From: DYJE01 sp041660385 | GTDB taxonomy: Bacteria > Desulfobacterota > Desulfobacteria > Desulfobacterales > Desulfolunaceae | Assembly (NCBI GenBank): GCA_041660385.1 | Contig: JBAZWJ010000011.1 | Span: 40,530 to 104,529 of the forward strand | Length of the DNA stretch: 64,000 nt | Direction of reading: 5' to 3' | Shown: one piece after another, positions 1-7,474 of the stretch | Layout: every line of letters begins with the position of its first letter | Position numbering within the stretch: position 1 is the stretch's first letter | Translations under genes and position numbers: made by a program | Notes under the pieces: model-generated | What the model saw: the letters and a program-made list of their open reading frames with translations, nothing else | Told to the model about the DNA's origin: nothing | Databases searched by the model: none

Positions 1-1130
1 CCTTTATGNNNNNNNNNNATCGGACAAACGAGCTGCTGCTTAGTGCGTTGCAAACGGATCAGTGCCTCGGCTCCTGTGATGGTTCCGTTTTTGAGGTTCA
101 CCTTTGGTTGATAATGCAAAACAAACTGATGCTGTTCGATAGCTTGGTGAAGCGCCTGCTCGACGGCTTGTCGCGCCATGGCACGGATATTCATTTCCGG
201 AGTGAATATCTGATAGTTGTTACGGCCTTTTTTCTTGGCTTGATACATGGCGGTGTCGGCGTTCCTGATTACCGCTTCGATGTCTGTGCTGTCATCGGGG
301 TAGAGGCTGATGCCGATGCTCAGAGTGATATGGAGCCGATGACCATCGATGAGAATGGGTTTGGCCATGACCGTGATCAGTTTTTCGGCGATGCGGGAGG
401 CATCCTCAACCACCTCGACTTCCGAGAGAAGAACGACGAATTCGTCGCCACCCTGGCGACTGACCGTATCGGAGAGGCGAATGCATGATTGCAGCCTCTT
501 TGCAACAGACTGTAGGAGCATATCCCCGACCGCATGGCCGAGTGAATCATTGATGTGCTTGAAGTGGTCGAGGTCAAGATACATCAGGGCAACTTTCTTG
601 CCATGACGCTGCGCGAACATGATGGACTGCGACAACCTGTCCTTTAAAAGGGATCGGTTGGGCAAGCCGGTGAGATTGTCGTGTTCAGCCATATAGCCCA
701 TCTGTATGGTTGCCTTCTCAGCGGTCTCTGTCATGGTCTGGGCGTTAATCGTTGCAACAACGAGGCGTTCGTTTGCTTCGCGCAGCAGCGATTCGTTATG
801 TGTGCTGAGTGCTGCTTTTTCCTTTGCGATTTTTTTCTTTGCGTTCTGGGCGCGCAGGGCCTTTTCACGAAGGCTGGTTGTTTTTTCGTGCAGATCAGTG
901 GCCTTCTTGCGTAAGAAGGCCGTCTGCTGGCGAAGATCAGCCGTTTCTTCATGCAGGTCGGCGATTTGTACTCGCAGTTCGGCGGATTCACCGCGCAATT
1001 CTTCAGCCTCACTCGCGGTAAGAATCCTGACGTCTCTGAATGTTGGCGAAAGATTTATTCTGTTTGCATCAAGAGGCCCATCTATCAAGGTTTTCTGATG
1101 AGTCTGTTTTTTTTTGCTTTTCTTGATCAT
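1..1130 (-). CDS. GGDEF-EAL cyclic-di-GMP signalling protein (partial, cut by left edge)
   Basis: Translating the minus strand from an ATG at 1130 gives one open frame to the window edge. Residues 1-130 are charged and coiled-coil-like, rich in Glu/Ala/Lys heptads. A GGDEF domain follows (about 160-330) with an intact catalytic motif, RQGGDEF, near residue 227, and an LDLDHFKHIND stretch typical of active diguanylate cyclases. After NYQIFTPEMN the start of an EAL domain is visible (LHYQPKVNL, then GAEALIR), so the protein probably both makes and degrades c-di-GMP, or uses one domain for binding. No membrane segment is seen, so it is probably cytoplasmic. A run of ten N lies at 9-18. The start has a good ribosome site (AAGGGA) and lies 11 bases after the KaiC-like gene, making it the last gene of a three-gene operon. 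Confidence 0.85.
   Translation of the reverse strand, partial: MIKKSKKKQTHQKTLIDGPLDANRINLSPTFRDVRILTASEAEELRGESAELRVQIADLHEETADLRQQTAFLRKKATDLHEKTTSLREKALRAQNAKKKIAKEKAALSTHNESLLREANERLVVATINAQTMTETAEKATIQMGYMAEHDNLTGLPNRSLLKDRLSQSIMFAQRHGKKVALMYLDLDHFKHINDSLGHAVGDMLLQSVAKRLQSCIRLSDTVSRQGGDEFVVLLSEVEVVEDASRIAEKLITVMAKPILIDGHRLHITLSIGISLYPDDSTDIEAVIRNADTAMYQAKKKGRNNYQIFTPEMNIRAMARQAVEQALHQAIEQHQFVLHYQPKVNLKNGTITGAEALIRLQRTKQQLVCPXXXXHK
9..18. other. assembly gap (10 N)
   Basis: Ten unresolved bases inside the EAL domain coding region; the true gap length is unknown. Confidence 0.99.
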
Positions 1131-1141
1131 GATAATTTCCC

Positions 1142-2617
1142 TTAGCTGACCGGATTGGTCACATTCTTCTTCGTCGGCTGACCGGCGAGGAGTCCCTCGT
1201 AGCCAAGTATCCGGTCACCGATGACAATACCATCCCCGGTAATATTGAACCGCCGAATCTCGTGGCTGTGTGCGCTGTCGCGCACTTTGACAACAGACAT
1301 AACGCGCTGCAAGCAGCTTTCTATCTCAATGTAGCGCTGGACGATGATTGCGTCAGTCAGAAATGCCGACCCGTCGGGGCTGAATCTCAGATCACTAAAG
1401 CGGTCTTCTAATTCAGACGTCATCAGCACCGTCACACCGAGTCTGGCCAGAACTGCAACCATTCGAAGCAATGACTCGCGGAAGTCCTCCCGGAAACTCG
1501 GTGCCACGGACAGTTCGAATCCGGACAGCGAGTCGATCACCACGCGTACGGCTTTCATTTTATGAATCAGGCTGATCATATTCTGAACGATTTCATCCAT
1601 CGACAAATCAAGGGACCGGATATTGATCAATCCTATCTGCCCGGCGCGAACCATGGTGTCGATGGTGGGATTCCAGGATTGGCTAGGCGTTTGCTCAAAA
1701 GCGACGATCACGCCCGGTTCGCCACAACGTATGCCTTCGACCAGAAAAGCCGTGGCAAGAATGGTCTTTCCCGAGCCCGATGGCCCTGCAACCAGTAATG
1801 AATAACCTGACGGCAAACCACCTCCCAGCATATCATCAAGACGGGGCACGCCCATGGTCAGTCTTTCTTTACTTCGTTCCAAACCTCCAGATGCTCGCGA
1901 TAGACTGGAGTCGTCGCGGATCAGCGCCGCCGGATAGACTTCGATTCCGTCGCTGGTGATGCGGAATGTATGCATTCCTGGGCGGGTTGACTGCCCGCGC
2001 ATTTTCAGAATCTGCATTTTGCGCACCATGGAGTTACGGTGGACGTTTTGACTCAGCGACAGCAATCCATCAGCCACAGTGAAAACCGGATGGGGATCGT
2101 TCTCCGAAAAATATTCACCGATCAGAAAAGTGGTGGCCTGCCAGCAGCTCAACTGTATCCCGAGCTGCTGGATAAACTGTTGCTGGCTGAGCATGTTTCT
2201 GGTCTGATGTTGAACATCCAGCATGACCGAACGGAACGAATCAACAAAAACCAGGTCTGGAGAGGCTGCCTCAACCTCTTTTGTGATACGGGAAAGGACA
2301 TGGTCGAAATTGCCCGCTATAAAGCTGTCACTCAAATTGATGAAGTGAATCGACTCATTGATCTTGTCCATGTCGAAAAAAGAGAACTGCTGCTGATAGC
2401 GCAACATCTTTAAAGGAGGTTCGCCGAGTACGGTGAAAAACAACGCTGGGCCCTCACGAGACGCCAGTGAAAACATGATCTGATGAGCCAGCGTGGTCTT
2501 GCCGGAACCAGGAGCACCAGATATGAGGTTGAATGAAAACTCCGGCAGGCCGCCGCCCAGAATGGCATCAAGCCCGGGAACACCGGTGGCGAGTCGACGT
2601 ATGTTTACTTTTTTCAT
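1142..2617 (-). CDS. two-domain KaiC-like RecA-superfamily ATPase
   Basis: The 491-residue protein has two tandem KaiC/RecA domains, each opening with a (T/M)GVP-LD-LGGGLP signature. Walker A motifs are GAPGSGKTT (about residues 34-42) and GPSGSGKTI (about 277-285). Glutamates that could act in hydrolysis follow each P-loop (LGEPP; AFEQTP), and Walker-B-like segments are LVFVDSF and VVIDSLSG. KaiC-family ATPases outside cyanobacteria commonly act in signalling rather than a clock, and no kaiA or kaiB is present here. The start has an AGGAG site, and the gene overlaps the upstream 145-residue gene by four bases (ATGA), so the two are translationally coupled. The GGDEF-EAL gene follows after 11 bases, which suggests a role in a c-di-GMP or stress-signalling circuit (inference). 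Confidence 0.88.
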   Translation of the reverse strand: MKKVNIRRLATGVPGLDAILGGGLPEFSFNLISGAPGSGKTTLAHQIMFSLASREGPALFFTVLGEPPLKMLRYQQQFSFFDMDKINESIHFINLSDSFIAGNFDHVLSRITKEVEAASPDLVFVDSFRSVMLDVQHQTRNMLSQQQFIQQLGIQLSCWQATTFLIGEYFSENDPHPVFTVADGLLSLSQNVHRNSMVRKMQILKMRGQSTRPGMHTFRITSDGIEVYPAALIRDDSSLSRASGGLERSKERLTMGVPRLDDMLGGGLPSGYSLLVAGPSGSGKTILATAFLVEGIRCGEPGVIVAFEQTPSQSWNPTIDTMVRAGQIGLINIRSLDLSMDEIVQNMISLIHKMKAVRVVIDSLSGFELSVAPSFREDFRESLLRMVAVLARLGVTVLMTSELEDRFSDLRFSPDGSAFLTDAIIVQRYIEIESCLQRVMSVVKVRDSAHSHEIRRFNITGDGIVIGDRILGYEGLLAGQPTKKNVTNPVS

Positions 2618-3051
2618 GATACGTTCTCCTGTTCAGAGTTCGGTGACGGGAATTTCCATACAGTTCCAAGCAGACGCCAGGTCAAGGATTCTCCAATCAA
2701 GGTTGTCAGTAGTTCGGTTAATATTAACAGAAAAGTGCAGCCGGCCTCTGTTGAAGCGTCTGTCTCGCCGCTCGCCAGGCGGGCCTTGATGCTTGCAAAC
2801 AGAGAAGCGTTGTCCGTATGAACTTCTGCACTTGCAAGCCATGGGAAAGAGAAAGTGGTCAGATGCATTGACCGTCTGAAGAGTACATCAACGCCCTTCA
2901 TGCCGATCACCGGTGCGAGCTTACCTTCCACAAGATTCCATATGATGAACGTGGCTTCGGCAATAGCGTCTGCATCGGGGGAAACCCCGGCATGATGTGC
3001 CATTGTCCGGCGTATCGCTTCACGACAAAAAGAGTTATTTGTTGTTGACAT
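2614..3051 (-). CDS. hypothetical 145-residue protein, first gene of KaiC-like/GGDEF-EAL operon
   Basis: I do not recognise this family. The protein is soluble, 145 residues, with a helical N-terminal half and a hydrophobic stretch near residues 105-120 (CTFLLILTELLTTLIG) that is probably a buried helix rather than a membrane anchor. It begins with an ATG preceded by AAGGGA and its stop overlaps the start of the KaiC-like ATPase (ATGA). The segment EGKLAPVIGMKGVDVLFRRS recalls small helical regulatory proteins found beside KaiC-like ATPases, but this is only an impression. Coupling suggests it is a partner of the ATPase. Confidence 0.7.
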   Translation of the reverse strand: MSTTNNSFCREAIRRTMAHHAGVSPDADAIAEATFIIWNLVEGKLAPVIGMKGVDVLFRRSMHLTTFSFPWLASAEVHTDNASLFASIKARLASGETDASTEAGCTFLLILTELLTTLIGESLTWRLLGTVWKFPSPNSEQENVS

Positions 3052-3160
3052 TGGGATCCCTTCTTAAACTTGGAACCGGTCTTGCTTAAGGCTTTATTCG
3101 GAACGTGATAAATGAATGTCTTTCTTTTATGATTGTTTCCGGTTAGATGTTGAGACGTCA

Positions 3161-3943
3161 TCAACCAAGGTTTTTTGTCGCAAAACCCCAGTTAATCAGT
3201 TTGTCAATCACGGCATGGACATAATCCTCACGGTGATTTTGATAATCAAGATAGTAGGCGTGTTCTCCAACATCAATGGTCAATAATGGCTTCATGCCAG
3301 TGGTCATCCATACTTCCGTATTGCCTGTTTTGATAACCTTGAGCTTGCCTCTATCCATTACGAGCCACACCCAGCCGCTGCCTGCAAGAGCCATTGCCGC
3401 ATTCACCAATTCTTTTTTACATTGATCCAGGGAACCGAAGGACGCTTCGATCATTTGCATCAATACAGGGGGTGGTTCCCCACCGCCTTTCGGTTTCAGG
3501 CTGCTCCAGTAAAACGTGTGGTTCCATGTTTGCGCTGCAACACTGAAGATGGCTGTTTTGAATGCTTTTCCCACTGTTTTTTTGACGATTTTTTCCAACG
3601 GAAGATCGGCAAATTCGGTTCCTGCTACCAATTTATTCAGATTATCAGCATACCATCTGTGATGCTTGCCATGGTGGAAGCAAACTGTTTTTGAGGAGAT
3701 GACCGGTTCAAGTGCGTTATCTGCATAAGGAAGAGACAGTTGGATATGCGGAGATATGCGTTTATTAGTGAAATGGTGTATCGTTTTACCACCAATACAA
3801 CGGGCTTGCGATTCGGGGGTGTAGTGCCAGTCAGAATCGGGCAAAGCCGCCTCAGCAAACGGAAATGGTGGATGATAAGTTGCAACACTATCGTTGTTTC
3901 TGTCTAAGTCAGCCATTTCGCTTTTAATAATAGTATGTTTCAT
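3161..3943 (-). CDS. sodB: Fe/Mn-family superoxide dismutase
   Basis: The protein converts superoxide to oxygen and peroxide. All four metal ligands of the Fe/Mn family can be placed: the His of FHHGKHH, the His of WNHTFYW, and the Asp and His of DVGEHAYY. WNHTFYWSSLKPKGGG is typical of the iron-type enzymes. Two oddities stand out. The nearly invariant DVWEHAYY reads DVGEHAYY here, replacing a conserved Trp beside the metal site with Gly. There is also an N-terminal extension of about 45 residues before the usual family start; it has no clear signal peptide. The start at 3943 follows AAGGGGGA, and an internal Met at residue 10 is an alternative. The metal (Fe or Mn) cannot be fixed from sequence. 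It is monocistronic. Confidence 0.9.
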   Translation of the reverse strand: MKHTIIKSEMADLDRNNDSVATYHPPFPFAEAALPDSDWHYTPESQARCIGGKTIHHFTNKRISPHIQLSLPYADNALEPVISSKTVCFHHGKHHRWYADNLNKLVAGTEFADLPLEKIVKKTVGKAFKTAIFSVAAQTWNHTFYWSSLKPKGGGEPPPVLMQMIEASFGSLDQCKKELVNAAMALAGSGWVWLVMDRGKLKVIKTGNTEVWMTTGMKPLLTIDVGEHAYYLDYQNHREDYVHAVIDKLINWGFATKNLG

Positions 3944-3957
3944 TTTATGTCCCCCTT

Positions 3958-4005
3958 ATTCATATTTGCGTTCATATTTACATTCATATTTGCATATTTG
4001 TATTT
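3958..4005. repeat. 12-bp tandem repeat, about four units, upstream of sod
   Basis: Four consecutive 12-base units built on (A/G)TTCATATTT(G/A)C; the first three are near-identical and the fourth is degenerate. The array abuts the ribosome site of the superoxide dismutase gene, so it lies in that gene's leader or promoter. Confidence 0.8.
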
Positions 4006-4204
4006 ATGATTCCTCCAACAGAACAACTCGACCGAGGCCCATGTTATCCAATGCACAGTCAATGTTTGCCATTTAAGAAGCAATGCTTTTTCATTTTTTG
4101 TGCCAGGGTTCCAATTCACAGCATCGGGTCACTCATCATTCTGATTTTTTTGCAATTATTTGCTAAAAAAAGAAGCTGCTGGCTTACCACTCATAGCACA
4201 TGAT

Positions 4205-4319
4205 AAGGGTCATATTTACCCCAATGGTCATATATGGACTTTATTAAGGGACTTCATCTATTTCGTGAATGAGTTACTCAAGAACGGTCACATATGACCT
4301 GGGGTTAAATATGACCCTT
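4205..4319. repeat. 115-bp interrupted palindrome (MITE-like)
   Basis: The outer arms AAGGGTCATATTTACCCC (4205-4222) and GGGGTTAAATATGACCCTT (4301-4319) are inverted copies with one indel. Inside them GGTCATATATGGAC and GGTCACATATGACC form a second inverted pair. No coding potential is seen. A shorter relative lies at 15638-15671. The space between superoxide dismutase and the next gene (3944-4506) otherwise holds only the 12-bp array and no convincing gene. Confidence 0.7.
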
Positions 4320-4506
4320 CTATAAGAACTAACCATACCCCTTATCAGAAATCTTCATTATTCTATTTCCATTATAAAACAGAGTATTACGTGACAAGAT
4401 CCGACGTTCATGGAATATGGCATACATATTGAAAGTTAAGTAGCTAATAACAGAATAAGTTTTTCGAATTGAGGCTATACAGCTAAACAAAACAAGGAGA
4501 ACGAAT

Positions 4507-4665
4507 ATGTCAATTGGAACTATATTACTTATCATTTTGGTACTGGCACTTTTGGGTGTAATTCCTGTCTGGCCGCATAGCCGGTCATGGGGTTATTTTC
4601 CCAGTGGCGGGGCTGGGTTGTTGGTGCTCATTCTTGTTATTCTTCTCTTAACAGGTAGAATATAG
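4507..4665 (+). CDS. DUF3309 small membrane protein
   Basis: A 52-residue protein with two hydrophobic helices around the WPHSRSWGY-PSGG hinge that defines the DUF3309 family. It starts at an ATG with an AAGGAG site seven bases upstream. Members of this family are found widely next to general-stress genes, but no biochemical role is established. It begins the plus-strand run of small envelope and stress genes that continues to 9183. Confidence 0.85.
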   Translation: MSIGTILLIILVLALLGVIPVWPHSRSWGYFPSGGAGLLVLILVILLLTGRI

Positions 4666-4730
4666 TCAACCCATTGGATTTATTGAAATGAAATTATTTT
4701 AAATTCAGGGGAATATATAAAGGAGGACAC

Positions 4731-4952
4731 ATGCGGACAGTCACAATCATTGCAATCTTACTGATTATTATTGGGGTCACTGCCTTCGGGTATCAGGGTT
4801 TTACTTACACTACCAGAGAAAAAGTCATCGATATAGGTTCGCTGGACGTGTCGGTGACCAAAAAGAAAACAATTCCCATACCGCCGATTATTGGCGGAAT
4901 TGCACTTATTGGGGGCATTGTGCTGATGACCATGGGAAGAAAAGAAAACTAA
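4731..4952 (+). CDS. small two-helix inner-membrane protein
   Basis: The 73-residue protein has an N-terminal transmembrane helix (about 4-22), a polar middle containing YTTREKVIDIGSLDVSVTKKKT, and a second helix (about 51-68, PPIIGGIALIGGIVLM), ending in a basic tail. The conserved-looking middle would face the periplasm or cytoplasm between the two helices. The start follows AAAGGAGGACAC. I recognise the layout from small hypothetical proteins in stress-gene clusters but know no function. Confidence 0.75.
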   Translation: MRTVTIIAILLIIIGVTAFGYQGFTYTTREKVIDIGSLDVSVTKKKTIPIPPIIGGIALIGGIVLMTMGRKEN

Positions 4953-4955
4953 ACC

Positions 4956-5058
4956 CAATGCCGTTTCCTCAAGGTTGTAGGAGCAGGTTCCAAACCTGCC
5001 CTGCCCCATGATCCGTCTCAAAATTCCGGGCAAAAAAATTCTTAAGGAAACGGCATTG
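4956..5058. mobile_element. 103-bp MITE with 18-bp terminal inverted repeats
   Basis: The left end CAATGCCGTTTCCTCAAG (4956-4973) is inverted at the right end (5041-5058) with one mismatch. The interior carries the GCAGGTTCCAAACCTGC palindrome. A second, opposite-orientation copy of the interior and at least one end is at 22299-22421. There is no ORF, so any movement would have to be in trans. Confidence 0.7.
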
Positions 5059-5101
5059 AAATTCAATTTATTGCAAGAGCAAAGAGAAAAAGGACGGCAG
5101 T

Positions 5102-5884
5102 ATGCTGAACAAGGCCAACATACTTGAAGGTTTTCAATTAAAGAGTCTCGACGGTGAAATGGGCGTAGTCAAAGGATTCTACTTCGACGACCATTACTGG
5201 GCGGTTCGCTATCTGGTCGCCGACCCAGGTAACTGGCATATGGGCAGACAGGTATTGATCTCCCCGTATGCGCTGGGTGCCGTGAACATAAAAGAGAAGC
5301 AGGTCACTGTCAATTTAACCAGAAAACAAATTGAAGACAGCCCCGCCTTAGACAAGGATAAACCCCTCTCCAGTCAATTCGAAGAGGCCTATTACGGGTA
5401 TTATGGATGGCCCATTTACTGGGCGGGTCAACACATGTGGGGTGCTTTTCCCCACATTGTCCGCGACAGGGAAAAATGGAGGGAAACCATCAATGTCGAG
5501 AAAGCATGGAAGCCCCATTTGTGCAGTACCCATGCTGTGACGGGTTATCACATCCAGGCCATTGACGACGAAATAGGCCACGTCGAAGATTTTGTCATTG
5601 ATGACGAGACATGGGCGATTCGATATCTGATCATCGATACAAAGAACTGGTGGTCAGGGAAAAAGGTTCTGGTTTCAACGAAATGGATTGAGCGAATAAG
5701 CTGGGATCAGTCGAAGGTTTTCATCAATCTTTCTTCTGATGACATCAAAAAATCGCCGGAGTACACGAAAGAAACGGTGCTGACCAGAGAATATGAGACA
5801 GGATTGCACCGTCATTACAATTGCCAGGGATACTGGACCGATGAACCGCTGCCGGTGATTATTCCTGATGAAGAACAAACATAA
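5102..5884 (+). CDS. double PRC-barrel domain protein
   Basis: The 260-residue soluble protein has two PRC-barrel-like halves. Each carries the same core: GEMGVVKGFYFDDHYWAVRY near residue 20 and a matching DEIGHVEDFVIDDETWAIRY near residue 158, followed by a D-NW--G(R/K)-VL(I/V)S strand. PRC barrels are small beta folds used as adaptors or surface-binding modules, and free-standing versions are common in stress clusters. The two halves are joined by an aromatic linker (YYGYYGWPIYWAGQHMWG). There is no signal peptide or helix. The start has AAGGACGG upstream. It lies just after the MITE. Confidence 0.88.
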   Translation: MLNKANILEGFQLKSLDGEMGVVKGFYFDDHYWAVRYLVADPGNWHMGRQVLISPYALGAVNIKEKQVTVNLTRKQIEDSPALDKDKPLSSQFEEAYYGYYGWPIYWAGQHMWGAFPHIVRDREKWRETINVEKAWKPHLCSTHAVTGYHIQAIDDEIGHVEDFVIDDETWAIRYLIIDTKNWWSGKKVLVSTKWIERISWDQSKVFINLSSDDIKKSPEYTKETVLTREYETGLHRHYNCQGYWTDEPLPVIIPDEEQT

Positions 5885-5962
5885 GAAACACTGAAGTCCC
5901 CTGGCACATAGCTGTGGGGATAACAGTACACGTAAAAATTAACATTTTAAGAAGGAGTCTGT

Positions 5963-6427
5963 ATGAGAAAATTGATGCTTTCACTCGTGTTGACTGTTGT
6001 TTTAGCTGTGCCTGCGTTTTCACAGATGATGAATATGAATCATATGGGTGATATGGGAGGGCTTTGTATTGAACACGCCGATATACTTGGGCTTACCGAT
6101 GGACAGGTCGCCAAGATGAAACCTCTTCATTACGAAATGCAAAAAAATATGGCCCGGTTCAATGCTGATCTGAAGATTGCAGAAATCGAACATATGGAAA
6201 TCATGGACGTGAAAAATTTTGACATGGATAAGGCCCACGCTTCAGTTGAAAAAATGGAAGGATTAAAAAAATCCCATCAAATGGCCATGTTAGTCACCAT
6301 GAAAGACATGCGGACCCTTTTGACTGATGACCAGTTTAAAAAGATGAATAAGATGATGCCCATGAAGCCGGTTGGGAAACCAGGTAGGGAAAAACATACA
6401 AAGAAGAAAAGAATGCAGAAACATTAA
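5963..6427 (+). CDS. Spy/CpxP-like periplasmic protein
   Basis: An N-terminal signal peptide (cleavage likely after PAFS, residues 18-21) precedes a Met- and His-rich, helical mature region (MMNMNHMGDMGG). The LTDGQVAKM and LLTDDQFKKM segments match the LTxxQ motifs of the Spy/CpxP family, periplasmic chaperones and sensors induced by envelope or metal stress. The Met/His clusters suggest metal binding (inference). The C-terminus is strongly basic (KKKRMQKH). It has an AAGGAG site and is separated by 23 bases from the BON gene, so the two are probably cotranscribed. Confidence 0.8.
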   Translation: MRKLMLSLVLTVVLAVPAFSQMMNMNHMGDMGGLCIEHADILGLTDGQVAKMKPLHYEMQKNMARFNADLKIAEIEHMEIMDVKNFDMDKAHASVEKMEGLKKSHQMAMLVTMKDMRTLLTDDQFKKMNKMMPMKPVGKPGREKHTKKKRMQKH

Positions 6428-6450
6428 TCATTACAAGAAGGAGAAAAAAC

Positions 6451-7206
6451 ATGAAATTTAAAACCTTTATTTCCTTTGCAGCGGCTGCGATGTCCCTTTT
6501 GTCAATCAGCGTGCCTGTGCATGCGTCGGAATTGGACAATCGCATCGAATCATCGGTCAGGCAGACCTATATATTCAAGGTTTACCTCAAGGGTGATGAT
6601 ATCAAAATCGAATCTAGGGATGGTGTGGTCAAATTAACAGGTGTTGTTGCCGACGACCTCAATAGGTCATTGGCCAGGGAGACGGTTGCAGGGTTACCTG
6701 ATGTCAAGGGTGTGGACAACAGACTGGAAGTCAAGGGCGCTGCCCCCACCGCAAACTCGGATGCGTGGCTCCATGATAAAGTGAAATCCACGTTGAAGTT
6801 TCATCGTAGAGTGAACGGAGACACAACCGCTGTTGAAGTCAGGGATGGCGTGGTGACTCTGAGAGGCGATGCTGAAAATCAGGCGCAAAAAGAATTGACC
6901 ACGGAATACGCAAAAGATGTGGAAGGTGTAAAGGACGTTCAAAATGAAATGACCGTGGCCCGAAACCCGAAAAAAATGAACACAGTGAAGGAGGATATCG
7001 ATGACGCCTCCATCACCGCCCAGGTCAAGTTGACGTTGTTGTATCATCGCTCGACCAGCGCCATCAGTACCTCGGTCACCACAAAAAAGGGGATGGTGAC
7101 ATTGTATGGCAAAGCCAAAAACGCTGCTGCATTAAAACTTGCCACTGAGCTCGCCAACGATGTCAAGGGCGTAAAAAATGTTAAGAACAGGATGGTTATC
7201 GAGTAG
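6451..7206 (+). CDS. periplasmic protein with three BON domains (OsmY-like)
   Basis: After a signal peptide (cleaved near VHASE, residue 26-28) the 251-residue protein carries three BON domains at about 30-90, 105-170 and 185-250. Each shows the V-V-DG-V-L-G pattern and ends in the V(K/E)GV(K)-V-N--(M/L)-V signature. BON domains bind phospholipid or peptidoglycan surfaces; OsmY is an osmotically induced periplasmic example. It is a paralogue of the 13028-13813 gene, which has the same three-domain layout. Confidence 0.9.
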   Translation: MKFKTFISFAAAAMSLLSISVPVHASELDNRIESSVRQTYIFKVYLKGDDIKIESRDGVVKLTGVVADDLNRSLARETVAGLPDVKGVDNRLEVKGAAPTANSDAWLHDKVKSTLKFHRRVNGDTTAVEVRDGVVTLRGDAENQAQKELTTEYAKDVEGVKDVQNEMTVARNPKKMNTVKEDIDDASITAQVKLTLLYHRSTSAISTSVTTKKGMVTLYGKAKNAAALKLATELANDVKGVKNVKNRMVIE

Positions 7207-7301
7207 TCGATAACCAAAGAAGCGGCATGGACGTTGACAGTTTCTGATGTACAGGCTGGCAACGGTGCCGTTGCAATAACTGATTATTCAAGGAGGTTGG
7301 T

Positions 7302-7376
7302 ATGGGATTCGTTATAGGGGTTCTGGTCGTTGTGGCTTTAGTACTTGTGATAGTCTATCTATCTGATCGAACATAA
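7302..7376 (+). CDS. 24-residue single-helix membrane micropeptide (copy 1)
   Basis: A short frame from ATG at 7302 (strong AAGGAGG, six bases before) to TAA at 7376. The peptide is one Val/Leu/Ile-rich transmembrane helix ending in YLSDRT. The very similar 7394-7468 peptide shows the same G(I/V)LVVVALV core and a short polar end, which argues that both are real genes and not chance frames. The role is unknown. Confidence 0.65.
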   Translation: MGFVIGVLVVVALVLVIVYLSDRT

Positions 7377-7393
7377 AAAAAGGATAAAAAAAA

Positions 7394-7468
7394 ATGGAAG
7401 TTGTCATAGGAATTCTTGTTGTTGTCGCCTTAGTGTTTACGATTATTTATCTTGCAAAGAGAACATAA
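7394..7468 (+). CDS. 24-residue single-helix membrane micropeptide (copy 2)
   Basis: Paralogue of the preceding micropeptide, same length, starting MEVVIGILVVVALV and ending YLAKRT. The two align over their full length with no gap. The ribosome site is weaker (AAGGAT). It ends six bases before the ABC ATPase start, so it may be translationally linked to the transporter. Confidence 0.65.
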   Translation: MEVVIGILVVVALVFTIIYLAKRT

Positions 7469-7474
7469 AATCGT

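Noticed and set aside
4006..4203. 65-residue frame after the superoxide dismutase
   Set aside because: No ribosome site, no recognisable pattern, and it overlaps repeat-rich intergenic sequence.
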